In this document: piece after piece, positions 1 to 8,189 of the stretch
Layout: every line of letters starts with the position of its first letter
Position numbering within the stretch: the first letter of the stretch is position 1
Made by a program: the position numbers and the translations under genes
Assembly: GCA_013349495.1 (NCBI GenBank)
Contig: DUZK01000009.1
Span: forward strand, 1-35,684
Source of the DNA: Deltaproteobacteria bacterium
Lineage (GTDB): Bacteria; Desulfobacterota; Desulfobacteria; Desulfobacterales; SURF-15
Length of the DNA stretch: 35,684 nt
Direction: 5' to 3'
The notes under the pieces: generated by a model
What the model was told of the DNA's origin: nothing
The model's input: the letters and a program-made list of their open reading frames with translations, nothing else
Database searches by the model: none

Positions 1-85
1 ACTCCATCACTCCATTTGCATGTTACCCGGAACCTCTGAACCTCATAAAAATCGCCCTCATTGCTGATGATGGCAAAACTACGGA

Positions 86-1321
86 TTAGAGCTTTCCGCC
101 GGGACGGACGCTGACCTTGATTTTCTCTTTTTTCGAAAACGTCTGGGCCGCAGCTTTGGCGGATGCCTCGGAATCATAAGATCCGATCCGTACCAAATGC
201 CAGACTCTTCCCTTGGCATCCGTAAGAACCACCAGGCGGGCATCATATTCCTTCCGGGTCAATAGAGCCATGCGTTTTACGGCGTTCTCCCGTTCCAGAA
301 AAGCGCCGACCTGTATGGTGAATGTCGTCTTTTCGGCAACCTGTTTTTGAGGTTGTTGCGTCCCTGCAACTTGCTTTTGAGGTCGTTCCGTCTTTGCAAT
401 CTGCTTCTGAGGTTGTTCCGTCTTTACAGCCGATCTTCGGGGTTGCTCGGATTCCACCGATTTCTCACGCCAGGGCTTTCCGTCTTTATAGGTGTTCAAA
501 CGGGATTTATAGTCTTGAATATCCTCGACATCCTTTTGATCGGCCAATGTTGAAACCACACGTTCCATTACATAGACGGCATCCTCGAAGCGCCCGACTT
601 CCGCCAAAGCCATGGCAAGAGTGTCCAGATGCCGGTTGTCCGGGTTTATTTCCATCGCCTTTTTAGCATACTTCACGGCTTGCTCTCCGTTTCGATAGCT
701 ACCATCCGGACAGCTTGCCAGTATCCTGGCAAGCCTATCGTATGCCCCGTAGGATTTCGGATTCAAATCAAGCGCCTTGGAAAAGTCTTTTATGGATAGA
801 CCCCAGGATCCGTTGCTGGCATGGGCGGTTCCACGATTGTAATGGGCCTCATAGGAATACGGGTTTATTTCCACGGCCTTGTCGAAATCCGATATGGCCC
901 GTTTCATCTGCCCCTTTTTGATCCAGACGATACCCCGGTTGCTGTACGTAACTTCAAGGTAAGGATTCAGTTCGATGGCCCGGGAAAAATCCGATATGGC
1001 CAGATCATAATCGCCCTTTCGATAAAAGGCACTGCCGCGGTTGTTCACCGCTCCATAAAGGTTCGAATCGATTTCCAAAGCCTTTGTATAACTGGCGACG
1101 GCCTGATCCAAATGTCCCATATTGGCCAACGCCACGCCTCTTTGATTGTAAGCCTTTGCGTCGCGGGGGTTTTCTTTGATCGCGCTGTCGAACGCTTTGG
1201 CAGCAGCTTCGAACTGATGGGCTTTTAACAGCTCAAAACCCTGCTGATACCAGTCTTCGGCACCTGCAGGCACGCTGCCCAAGAAAAAACAGATCAGGAA
1301 AATGAAAAGGCGGAGTTTCAC
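86..1321 (-). CDS. TPR-repeat protein with signal peptide and C-terminal SPOR domain
   Basis: Repeated TPR units (AYNQRGVALANMGHLDQAVASYTKALEIDSN and similar). C-terminal FTIQVGAFLERENAVKRMALL...VRIGSYDSEASAKAAA is SPOR-like. The ORF is open to 1411, but a GTG at 1321 gives the signal peptide [21 protein letters not shown], so the start is probably there. Confidence 0.85.
   Translation of the reverse strand: MKLRLFIFLICFFLGSVPAGAEDWYQQGFELLKAHQFEAAAKAFDSAIKENPRDAKAYNQRGVALANMGHLDQAVASYTKALEIDSNLYGAVNNRGSAFYRKGDYDLAISDFSRAIELNPYLEVTYSNRGIVWIKKGQMKRAISDFDKAVEINPYSYEAHYNRGTAHASNGSWGLSIKDFSKALDLNPKSYGAYDRLARILASCPDGSYRNGEQAVKYAKKAMEINPDNRHLDTLAMALAEVGRFEDAVYVMERVVSTLADQKDVEDIQDYKSRLNTYKDGKPWREKSVESEQPRRSAVKTEQPQKQIAKTERPQKQVAGTQQPQKQVAEKTTFTIQVGAFLERENAVKRMALLTRKEYDARLVVLTDAKGRVWHLVRIGSYDSEASAKAAAQTFSKKEKIKVSVRPGGKL
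332..421 (-). repeat. Three 30-bp tandem units encoding the 10-aa linker repeat T-E/Q-Q/R-PQKQ-I/V-A
   Basis: Units at 332-361, 362-391 and 392-421; protein TEQPQKQIAK/TERPQKQVAG/TQQPQKQVAE between the TPR and SPOR parts. Confidence 0.85.
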
Positions 1322-1407
1322 GTCTTGTACCTTATCTAGTATCCAGCATCGAGTGTCTTTAACATGCAAACAAATGATACACTCGATTCTATCGAGCGCC
1401 GAACCCG

Positions 1408-2106
1408 TCAATCAAATGACATAATGGACTCCCACCGTTCATATTCGGTTTCGACTGGGAGTCCGTTTTGTTTAATGTAGTCGATGATGGACTTCTCATT
1501 AAACCGTAAAAAAGGATTCATCTTCCGTTCATCCGCCAGTGTGGACCAGATGTGTTCCGGATCGTATTTTTCCAAAAAACGTTCGATTTCTCTGTTATCA
1601 GGTTCAACCGATTTTGCAAAGTCCATGGAACCCCTTACATAATCATGACCTGCATAAACGATGGTTTCATCCGGAAAGCTCAACAGCAGCTTGATGGAGT
1701 TGTAAAAACTTTTCAGGTCACCGGAAAAACAGTTTCCCACCGTGCCGTTGAAAAGCGTATCGCCGGCCACGAGATAATTATCAAAATAAAAGGTCACGGA
1801 ATCCATGGTGTGACCGGGTGTATGAAAGACCTGAATGAGTTCCCCTTCCAGCTCGATCTTTTCGTTTTTCCTCAAGGTCGAAATATCAATGAACGTCGCA
1901 TCGGTCTGTTTCAATAAATCCTGGGTTCCGGCGGTGTGGTCCGCATGGGTATGCGTGTTTGTTGCATGCGCCAGCCGGAGCCCATTTTCACCTAAAAAGG
2001 CGACAATATCCGATACCGCCCCACCATCTATGGCCACAGCGGTATGGCTTCCGAAGATCAGATAGCCGAGATTATCGGATGCGTATCGAAACTGTTTGAT
2101 TTTCAT
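1408..2106 (-). CDS. Metallo-beta-lactamase-fold hydrolase, glyoxalase II / hydroxyacylglutathione hydrolase-like
   Basis: THTHADHTAG metal motif, FHTPGHTMDSV, VAGDTLF and YAGHDY motifs. Confidence 0.85.
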   Translation of the reverse strand: MKIKQFRYASDNLGYLIFGSHTAVAIDGGAVSDIVAFLGENGLRLAHATNTHTHADHTAGTQDLLKQTDATFIDISTLRKNEKIELEGELIQVFHTPGHTMDSVTFYFDNYLVAGDTLFNGTVGNCFSGDLKSFYNSIKLLLSFPDETIVYAGHDYVRGSMDFAKSVEPDNREIERFLEKYDPEHIWSTLADERKMNPFLRFNEKSIIDYIKQNGLPVETEYERWESIMSFD

Positions 2107-2205
2107 GGTATGTCCTCCGTTCTGCAGTTAGAATTCATCATCTGCTTTGACTTCAAGATTGAATCCAACGTTAGCGCCTAAATGATTATTTCTCTTTTTC
2201 TACTG

Positions 2206-2375
2206 CAAAAAACCAATACACAAGCACCAAATCCCAAATAAATTCAAAATTCCAAATTTCAATGACCGAAACCAAGGAATATGTGTAATATTTTCCTTTT
2301 GTTTTGAATTTGTGATTTTGGTCATTGGATATTATTTGTTATTTGCGATTTGTAATTTGTTTTTTTCAACTTATC
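2206..2375. repeat. Intergenic imperfect inverted repeat built of 7-bp CAAATNN-type units
   Basis: Left arm aaaaaaccaatacacaagcaccaaatcccaaataaattcaaaattccaaatttcaatgaccgaaa. Reverse complement of the right arm reads aaaaaaacaaattacaaatcgcaaataacaaataatatccaatgaccaaaatc. Confidence 0.75.
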
Positions 2376-2409
2376 TGCCTCTGGCTTGCAGGTTATCCTT
2401 TTTGGGATG

Positions 2410-3546
2410 TTAACTTCCCGTTTTTCGCTTCTTCACATAGGCATCAAAATCGAGCGGTATCCGAACCATCGAATCCCGGCTGTCAGGAGAAGTAACACCG
2501 GGGCCTGTAACGGGTTCATTGCGGTTCCGGATGAGATGCTTCATCTCTTCCAGATCCTGTGAAAACGTATTGATCTGTTCCATCAACTGATTTAACAGGC
2601 CATTTACATCCGGAACCATATTTACTTCGGTTTCACCGGATCGACTTAAAGGCGGTTCCGAGATTGAATCGACCGGCTTCATACGCTTCGAAAGGGCTTC
2701 CCTGTGTTCCGATTCGAGGCTATTCTTCGGCCTTTCAACGGTTAACTGAAAGGGATGTTTAATCTCCTGTAAAAAGCGGGACCAAAAAGCGGATACAGCC
2801 ACATCAACGATTCTTTTATCAACGATATGACGGGCAATATTATCCACACACTTTGAGGCATCCGTTTCAGGATAGAGAGCCAGGAACGGTTTTTTGGCTT
2901 CGCCTGCCTGTTCGACGTGAGGATCGAAAAATATGGATCCCAACGGTTGGATGTTTGCAGGGAGATACGTCTCCACAGCCCCCTTGAACTTTAGGTATGC
3001 GGATCGGGCTGTTTTAGCATTCTTGCATTTATTGATTAAAACCATTACCGATCCTGAAAATCCATTACCGGAGAGGACTTTTAAAAACAGATACGCATCG
3101 GTCAAGGCCGACGGCTCCGGAGTCATTGCCAAAATGACCGCAGAGGAGGCCTTGCTGAAGGCGACAACATTTCTTGAAAGCCCCGGAAACGTATCCAAAA
3201 CGAAATAATCGTATACATTCAGCTCCTGAACAGACCGGATAAACCGATCCCTCTCATTCGATTTCAGGCCGGGGATCTCTTCCATCCCGGGTGTTCCGGG
3301 AAAAAAATCGATGCCGTAGGGGCTTCGATGGATGATATGATCCACAGAATGACGATTTTTGATCAAATCCACCAAACAGCGCTGTGGACGGATACCCAGG
3401 AGGTCATAAACACTGGTGGTATCGGAATCCGTATTAAATAGACACGTACGATGACCAAGGGTGGTTAATCGATACGCCAGGTTTACACCAAAATGCGTTT
3501 TGCCGACCCCTGCCGTCGAACTGATAAGCGTGATAATTTTAGCCAT
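2410..3546 (-). CDS. ParA/MinD-family (SIMIBI) ATPase-like protein with deviant P-loop and C-terminal extension
   Basis: MAKIITLISSTAGVGKTHFGVNLAYRLTTLGHRTCLFNTDSD; DYFVLDTFPGL; VMVLINKCKN. MinD/FlhG-like overall layout. Confidence 0.85.
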   Translation of the reverse strand: MAKIITLISSTAGVGKTHFGVNLAYRLTTLGHRTCLFNTDSDTTSVYDLLGIRPQRCLVDLIKNRHSVDHIIHRSPYGIDFFPGTPGMEEIPGLKSNERDRFIRSVQELNVYDYFVLDTFPGLSRNVVAFSKASSAVILAMTPEPSALTDAYLFLKVLSGNGFSGSVMVLINKCKNAKTARSAYLKFKGAVETYLPANIQPLGSIFFDPHVEQAGEAKKPFLALYPETDASKCVDNIARHIVDKRIVDVAVSAFWSRFLQEIKHPFQLTVERPKNSLESEHREALSKRMKPVDSISEPPLSRSGETEVNMVPDVNGLLNQLMEQINTFSQDLEEMKHLIRNRNEPVTGPGVTSPDSRDSMVRIPLDFDAYVKKRKTGS

Positions 3547-5878
3547 GTCGTTTCACGAATACCGGTGCCGCCCAAAAAGATAGATCTCCCGGATGAGATT
3601 CCATGCAAAATAATACCCGGCGGCACTTATAATCTCTGCAAACCTGATGAAAGGTCTCGGAAATGAAATCATAAAAGATATTTTTCTCATCCGGATCCAG
3701 CCCCCGGTCTTCATTTCTGAAAAGCTTTAGGTCCTGATACATCTCCAGGATCCTTGCCTCTTCCGAATGTGAGGAGGAGAGAATCCATTCTTTCTTTATG
3801 GTCTCATAGGAAACTTCAGATCGATCATTTCCGGTTTTTCCGGATTTTTTTGCGGTTTTATAAGCAACAATCATTTTAAAGGGAACCGCCCGAACGATCT
3901 CATCCAAGGTGGTTTGTTTCAGCTTCAGCAGGCCGTCATCCACCAGGGTTTTGTTTCCGGATGCCATGGCGATCTGCCGGATGACTGTTTGCTCTGCTTG
4001 AGTACGGAGGGCTTGGGATATCTCTCCGTCAATGATCAAAACCTCGGAGAGGATCGTATGCCCGGCATATCCGATCAACCCGCAGGTAGTACAACCGGCC
4101 CCTTTATGAAATGCCAAACGGGCGGGGAAACTGTCGAACAAAACATTCCACTCTTCAGGCTCCGGCGTATAGGCTTTTCTGCAGGAAGGACAAACCCTCC
4201 TGACACGCTGTTGGGAGATAATTCCATTGACCCGTTGAGCAATGCTTTCTCTTTCAACCCCAAACGCCATAAGCTTCCACATGGCATCAACGGCATCCTC
4301 TGCATCGATGCCGCATAAAATCAATTGTCCGGAACCTGCCGCGGTCACCACGGCCCGAGCGGTTCCCATGTCTTTGATGGTGTCGACGACAATGACATCC
4401 GGGTCATGATCCAAAAACGCACGAAGCAATTGCTCATATGTTAAATGGTCCTGATTCACCCGCGCTTGGATGACCCCGGCAATTTCCGGCTGCTCAGATT
4501 CCGAGGCCATTAGGATCTTTCTATCCGGACCATATAGGTGTTTGATGGAAGCAAACAGTGTTTGTTCTTTCCCGCTCTTTTCAGATCCTGATATCAGTAT
4601 GATACCGGTAGATGCTTCTAATAACCGCTTCAATGCGGTTTTGGTATGTACGGAATGGTCTTGGTCGTCAATTGAAGGGATGGATGCACTGGGGGTTTGT
4701 GCCGTTAGGGTGACGATGTCACCGGAAGATGTAGGAAGAACCGAAATCCGAAATCCTACTTCCGCCTGTTTGTTTGTTTCACGATTAAAGAATCGGATGC
4801 GCACTAATCCACTTTGGGGATTTTCATGATCAGAATCATCAAGACCGGCCTTTTCTTTCAATTTATGGATCAAATCACGGATCAGGCGGGGCAATTTCTC
4901 GCCCAGTCCGGGCACATCCAATCCCTTAAGGTTCCCACCAATCCGATACCGGATGGCGGCCCCTTCCCCGATCTGTTCGATATGGATACTATCTGCATTT
5001 TTGGTGATGCCATACTTCAACAAATACTGGATGAACGCTTCCATGTCTTCATCTGAAGGTACATCCGGCTCCTCTTCATCCTCAATTGACGGGGTTTCAG
5101 GTTTCTTCTCCTGAATGTCCGATGCGGTAGGGATATGGGTTCTCGTTTCCAACGGATGAGAATGAGTCACGCCGTAGAGTTCTTTGAATAACTCTTTAAA
5201 TCGATCCTGCGGAATGAGGACACATTCAATTCGGAGGTAGGCATAAACGTTTTTGAGTTCATGAACGCTCAGCATGTTTTCAGGAGAATAAACCGCAAGG
5301 GTCAATTTATTACCCTCAAGGGTAAGTGGGATGATGGAATTCTCGTCTGCATAGTTGTGGCCGATGATCTGAATCAGTTCGGCTTTATTCGATTCGGCGT
5401 ATTCAAACCCATCGACGCGTTTGTATTGAAGATTGTGCTGTCTGGAGAGTGCATCGTAGAGTTGCTTTTCAGTGATGAATTCTTGTTCGATTAAAATCTG
5501 TCCCAATGATTTGAAATTAAATTGTTGGGATTCGAGCGCTGTTCGGATTTGGGCGTCCGAGATGATTCCCATTTTCTTAAGCATGCCCCCCAGCTTGAGC
5601 CGTTTGCCGTACTTCAACAGGACCCGATTCAGATCTATGGGAGAGACAAGGTCCAAGCTGCATAGAATTTCACCGATGGTTCTTATCCCTATCCCTTCGG
5701 GAATATCATCTGAACGGTTTATGCTGTAGGACGACGCCGGGGAAGGAATCTCAGCATCTCCCTCTTTTAACTGAACATCGAGAGCGGCATCCACATCCTC
5801 TTGTCTGGCCATCCCCTCCCGAACCAGCAACTCGCCGGTCTTCAATGCTTTATGATTAATGGATCTTAACCGATTCAT
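3539..5878 (-). CDS. GspE/PilB-family secretion ATPase-like protein with N-terminal MshEN-like repeats and degenerate catalytic motifs
   Basis: The ORF extends to 6052, but MNRLRSINHKALKTGELLVREG (ATG at 5878) is the likely start. GspE-like core GIILISGSEKSGKEQTLFA...DPDVIVVDTIKDMGTARAVVTAAGSGQLILCGIDAEDA and zinc site CPSCRKAYTP...CTTCGLIGYAGH. Overlaps the ParA-like gene by 8 bp. Confidence 0.8.
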   Translation of the reverse strand: MNRLRSINHKALKTGELLVREGMARQEDVDAALDVQLKEGDAEIPSPASSYSINRSDDIPEGIGIRTIGEILCSLDLVSPIDLNRVLLKYGKRLKLGGMLKKMGIISDAQIRTALESQQFNFKSLGQILIEQEFITEKQLYDALSRQHNLQYKRVDGFEYAESNKAELIQIIGHNYADENSIIPLTLEGNKLTLAVYSPENMLSVHELKNVYAYLRIECVLIPQDRFKELFKELYGVTHSHPLETRTHIPTASDIQEKKPETPSIEDEEEPDVPSDEDMEAFIQYLLKYGITKNADSIHIEQIGEGAAIRYRIGGNLKGLDVPGLGEKLPRLIRDLIHKLKEKAGLDDSDHENPQSGLVRIRFFNRETNKQAEVGFRISVLPTSSGDIVTLTAQTPSASIPSIDDQDHSVHTKTALKRLLEASTGIILISGSEKSGKEQTLFASIKHLYGPDRKILMASESEQPEIAGVIQARVNQDHLTYEQLLRAFLDHDPDVIVVDTIKDMGTARAVVTAAGSGQLILCGIDAEDAVDAMWKLMAFGVERESIAQRVNGIISQQRVRRVCPSCRKAYTPEPEEWNVLFDSFPARLAFHKGAGCTTCGLIGYAGHTILSEVLIIDGEISQALRTQAEQTVIRQIAMASGNKTLVDDGLLKLKQTTLDEIVRAVPFKMIVAYKTAKKSGKTGNDRSEVSYETIKKEWILSSSHSEEARILEMYQDLKLFRNEDRGLDPDEKNIFYDFISETFHQVCRDYKCRRVLFCMESHPGDLSFWAAPVFVKRHG

Positions 5879-6156
5879 GAAATATAACACACCAAAAATA
5901 TTGAGGAAACTGTGATTGGGCTGCCGGTTATGTTGAGCCGATTCGCCCAGAGGGGTTCTCATTCTGAACAGGTGGGTAAACCTGTTAACTAAAAAGAGTG
6001 AACCACAAATTGATGTAAAATACCAGTTCATTCGAATGCGTGTCAAGTACACTGATAATTATATAACTCCACATTCCTCCACTAAAATTCTAATGAGATT
6101 TAATTTTTAACATTTTCTAATTATTATAAAAAATATAATTTTTTTTAATTTTTTCC

Positions 6157-6186
6157 TTGACATTATTCGAAAAATATATTTTTATG
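6157..6186 (+). promoter_or_regulatory. Putative sigma70 promoter of the dcw cluster
   Basis: TTGACA at 6157-6162 in an AT-rich region; weak -10 candidate TTTTAT at 6180-6185 after a 17-bp spacer. Confidence 0.4.
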
Positions 6187-6192
6187 CGCCAT

Positions 6193-6219
6193 AAGTGGAT
6201 TAAAGTGGTTGAATATGGT
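6193..6219 (+). promoter_or_regulatory. MraZ-box-like direct repeats upstream of mraZ
   Basis: AAGTGGATTA AAGTGGTTGA ATATGGTG: (G/A)TGG at 6195, 6205 and 6215, exactly 10 bp apart, just upstream of the mraZ ATG at 6225. Confidence 0.65.
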
Positions 6220-6224
6220 GAATT

Positions 6225-6671
6225 ATGTTTCGTGGCAGCTCATTTCATACCATCGATGTAAAAGGGCGAATCATCATACCGGCCCGATTTCGTGAAGTGA
6301 TCAATGCCGACAGCCCTGAGAGTATCATGGTTTCAGGTATGGACAGCTGTTTGTTCGGCTATACGTTCGGGGAATGGAGTAAAATCGAGGATCGAATACT
6401 CTCTCTGGCTGAGAAAAGCGAAAATATGCGTCGCTTTAGACGGGTTTTTATCGGCGGCGCCTTTGGAGTGACCATCGACAAACAGGATCGAGTTCTGATC
6501 CCCCCGGCTCTTAGAATGTATGCGAACCTGGATAAAGAAATAGTTCTGGTGGGTGTTTTGGATCATTTTGAAATCTGGGCGAGGGAGAGCTGGGAGAGTG
6601 AAAACCTGAATATGGAACAGGATCTGAGGAAGGAGGAGGTCAGAAACGAAATCGCAAGACTAGGGCTATAG
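6225..6671 (+). CDS. mraZ: Transcriptional regulator MraZ
   Basis: MFRGSSFHTIDVKGRIIIPARFRE...GVTIDKQDRVLIPPALRMYANLDKEIVLVGVLDHFEIW; first gene of dcw. Confidence 0.97.
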   Translation: MFRGSSFHTIDVKGRIIIPARFREVINADSPESIMVSGMDSCLFGYTFGEWSKIEDRILSLAEKSENMRRFRRVFIGGAFGVTIDKQDRVLIPPALRMYANLDKEIVLVGVLDHFEIWARESWESENLNMEQDLRKEEVRNEIARLGL

Positions 6672-6675
6672 ATCG

Positions 6676-7614
6676 ATGCCTTATCGTCATATTCCGGTCA
6701 TGCAGCGTGAGGTGCTGCAGTATTTAAATTGTCGACCCGGAAAAATATATGTGGACGGCACCCTGGGAGGTGCCGGTCATGCGCGGTCGATTCTTGAAAA
6801 AACAAGTCCCCGCGGCTTGTTGGTCGCAATTGACCAAGATATCGAAGCCATTGAAAACGCCGAAGAATCATTAAAGGCGTTTAAAACGAGAATACACTTA
6901 TTCCACGGCAACTTTATTCAGTTGCCGGATGCTCTTTCACAATTTGGAATCGACGGTGTCGATGGCATCCTTCTCGACCTTGGATTATCCCTTCACCAGA
7001 TCAAAGCCAGCGGTCGAGGATTCAGCTTTCAACTGGATGAACCCCTGGACATGCGAATGAATATTGAAACGAAAGAGACTGCTGCGGATATTATCAAATA
7101 CGCCCCGGAACAGGTCCTCAGGAAAATATTCAAATCGTACGGAGAAGAACGCTGGTCCGGGCGGATCGCAAAAAAGATTGCAGCGGAGAGATCCCGCGAA
7201 GCCATTGTAACCAGCAAGAAACTGGCGGAGATTGTAATGGCTGCAATTCCCAGAGGAGCAGTGCAGCGTCAGCGGATTCATCCGGCGACCCGTGTGTTTA
7301 TGGCTTTAAGAATCGCAGTGAATAAAGAGCTCGAGCGACTTGAAGCATTCATGGACGTCGCTATCAACCTGCTGAATCCCTCAGGCCGTCTCTGCGTGAT
7401 ATCTTATCACTCTCTTGAAGATAGAATCGTCAAACACCGTATCAGAGCGCTGGAAAAGGGCTGTCAATGTCCGGGAGATTTTCCCCAATGCGTGTGTGGC
7501 CTGAAGAGTCAAGTGAAAAACCTGACCCGAAAGGCCATAGGCCCTACAGCTCTGGAAATTGAGGATAATCCGATGGCCAGAAGCGCACGCCTTCGGGCCG
7601 CAGAAAAACGATAA
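6676..7614 (+). CDS. rsmH: 16S rRNA (cytosine1402-N4)-methyltransferase
   Basis: MPYRHIPVMQREVLQYL...VDGTLGGAGHARSIL...GILLDLGLSLHQI...GRLCVISYHSLEDRIVKHR. Confidence 0.97.
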   Translation: MPYRHIPVMQREVLQYLNCRPGKIYVDGTLGGAGHARSILEKTSPRGLLVAIDQDIEAIENAEESLKAFKTRIHLFHGNFIQLPDALSQFGIDGVDGILLDLGLSLHQIKASGRGFSFQLDEPLDMRMNIETKETAADIIKYAPEQVLRKIFKSYGEERWSGRIAKKIAAERSREAIVTSKKLAEIVMAAIPRGAVQRQRIHPATRVFMALRIAVNKELERLEAFMDVAINLLNPSGRLCVISYHSLEDRIVKHRIRALEKGCQCPGDFPQCVCGLKSQVKNLTRKAIGPTALEIEDNPMARSARLRAAEKR

Positions 7615-7629
7615 GGAGGGTTTTGACTG

Positions 7630-7856
7630 CAGGGACAGAGAGGGCACAGAGTGCTGTCGAAACGAATCACTACGAACCGATACGGGATCTGGCAACGGCA
7701 AGTCAACAGCTCTGGAAACCTGATTGGGATTGGATCAATGCGGAATCGACAGATACACACCCGAGCAAAAGCAATAACGCCTTAACCCCTTCTATTCAAC
7801 CGCCGCCTCCCGGTTGGATAGAAGAATGAAAAAACTCTGTGCCCTCTCTGTCTCTG
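7630..7856. repeat. 23-bp inverted repeat pair bracketing the rsmH-ftsL spacer
   Basis: 7630-7652 cagggacagagagggcacagagt versus 7834-7856 actctgtgccctctctgtctctg: 22/23 complementary. Confidence 0.85.
7789..7824 (+). other. Stem-loop in the rsmH-ftsL spacer
   Basis: cttctattcaaccg-ccgcctcc-cggttggatagaag: 14-bp stem (one G-U in RNA), 8-nt loop, no U-tract. Confidence 0.7.
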
Positions 7857-8189
7857 GAGATCAAGCCCGTCAAGCGCGAAAGGGTTCTGCACGTGCCGAC
7901 AAATAAAGAGAAAACTACCCGAAGACTCAAAATCATGGGGATGTGGATGATTATCCTATCCCTTTTTATTTCTGAACTGATGGTCTACACGTGGGCCAGG
8001 GTCCAATGCGTCAATGTCGGATATGAAATCAATGACGCGACCGGAAAGAACATTGATCTTAAAGCCGTCCAAAAGAACATACAGATTGAATTGGCAAGGC
8101 TGAAATCACCGGAAAGAATATCAAAAATAGCCGAGGAACGGTTAAGTTTAACCACACCGACGCCTGAACAGGTCATTGTCGTGCAATGA
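7839..8189 (+). CDS. ftsL: Cell division protein FtsL-like
   Basis: Small bitopic protein between rsmH and ftsI: cytoplasmic tail, TM segment MGMWMIILSLFISELMVYTWARV, then KAVQKNIQIELARLKSPERISKIAEERLSLTTPTPEQVIVV. GTG start at 7839, or possibly GTG at 7893. Confidence 0.85.
   Translation: MPSLSLEIKPVKRERVLHVPTNKEKTTRRLKIMGMWMIILSLFISELMVYTWARVQCVNVGYEINDATGKNIDLKAVQKNIQIELARLKSPERISKIAEERLSLTTPTPEQVIVVQ

Noticed and set aside
332-421. 30-bp repeats as a CRISPR array
   Set aside because: Units are directly adjacent with no spacers and are in frame coding a 10-aa protein repeat.
6333-6566. Antisense ORF over mraZ
   Set aside because: Fully overlaps the well-supported mraZ; no homology recognised.
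7623-7829. 68-aa ORF between rsmH and ftsL (TTG start)
   Set aside because: It lies within the inverted-repeat-bracketed spacer, has no recognisable family and no clear RBS, and ends inside the stem-loop; probably not a gene.
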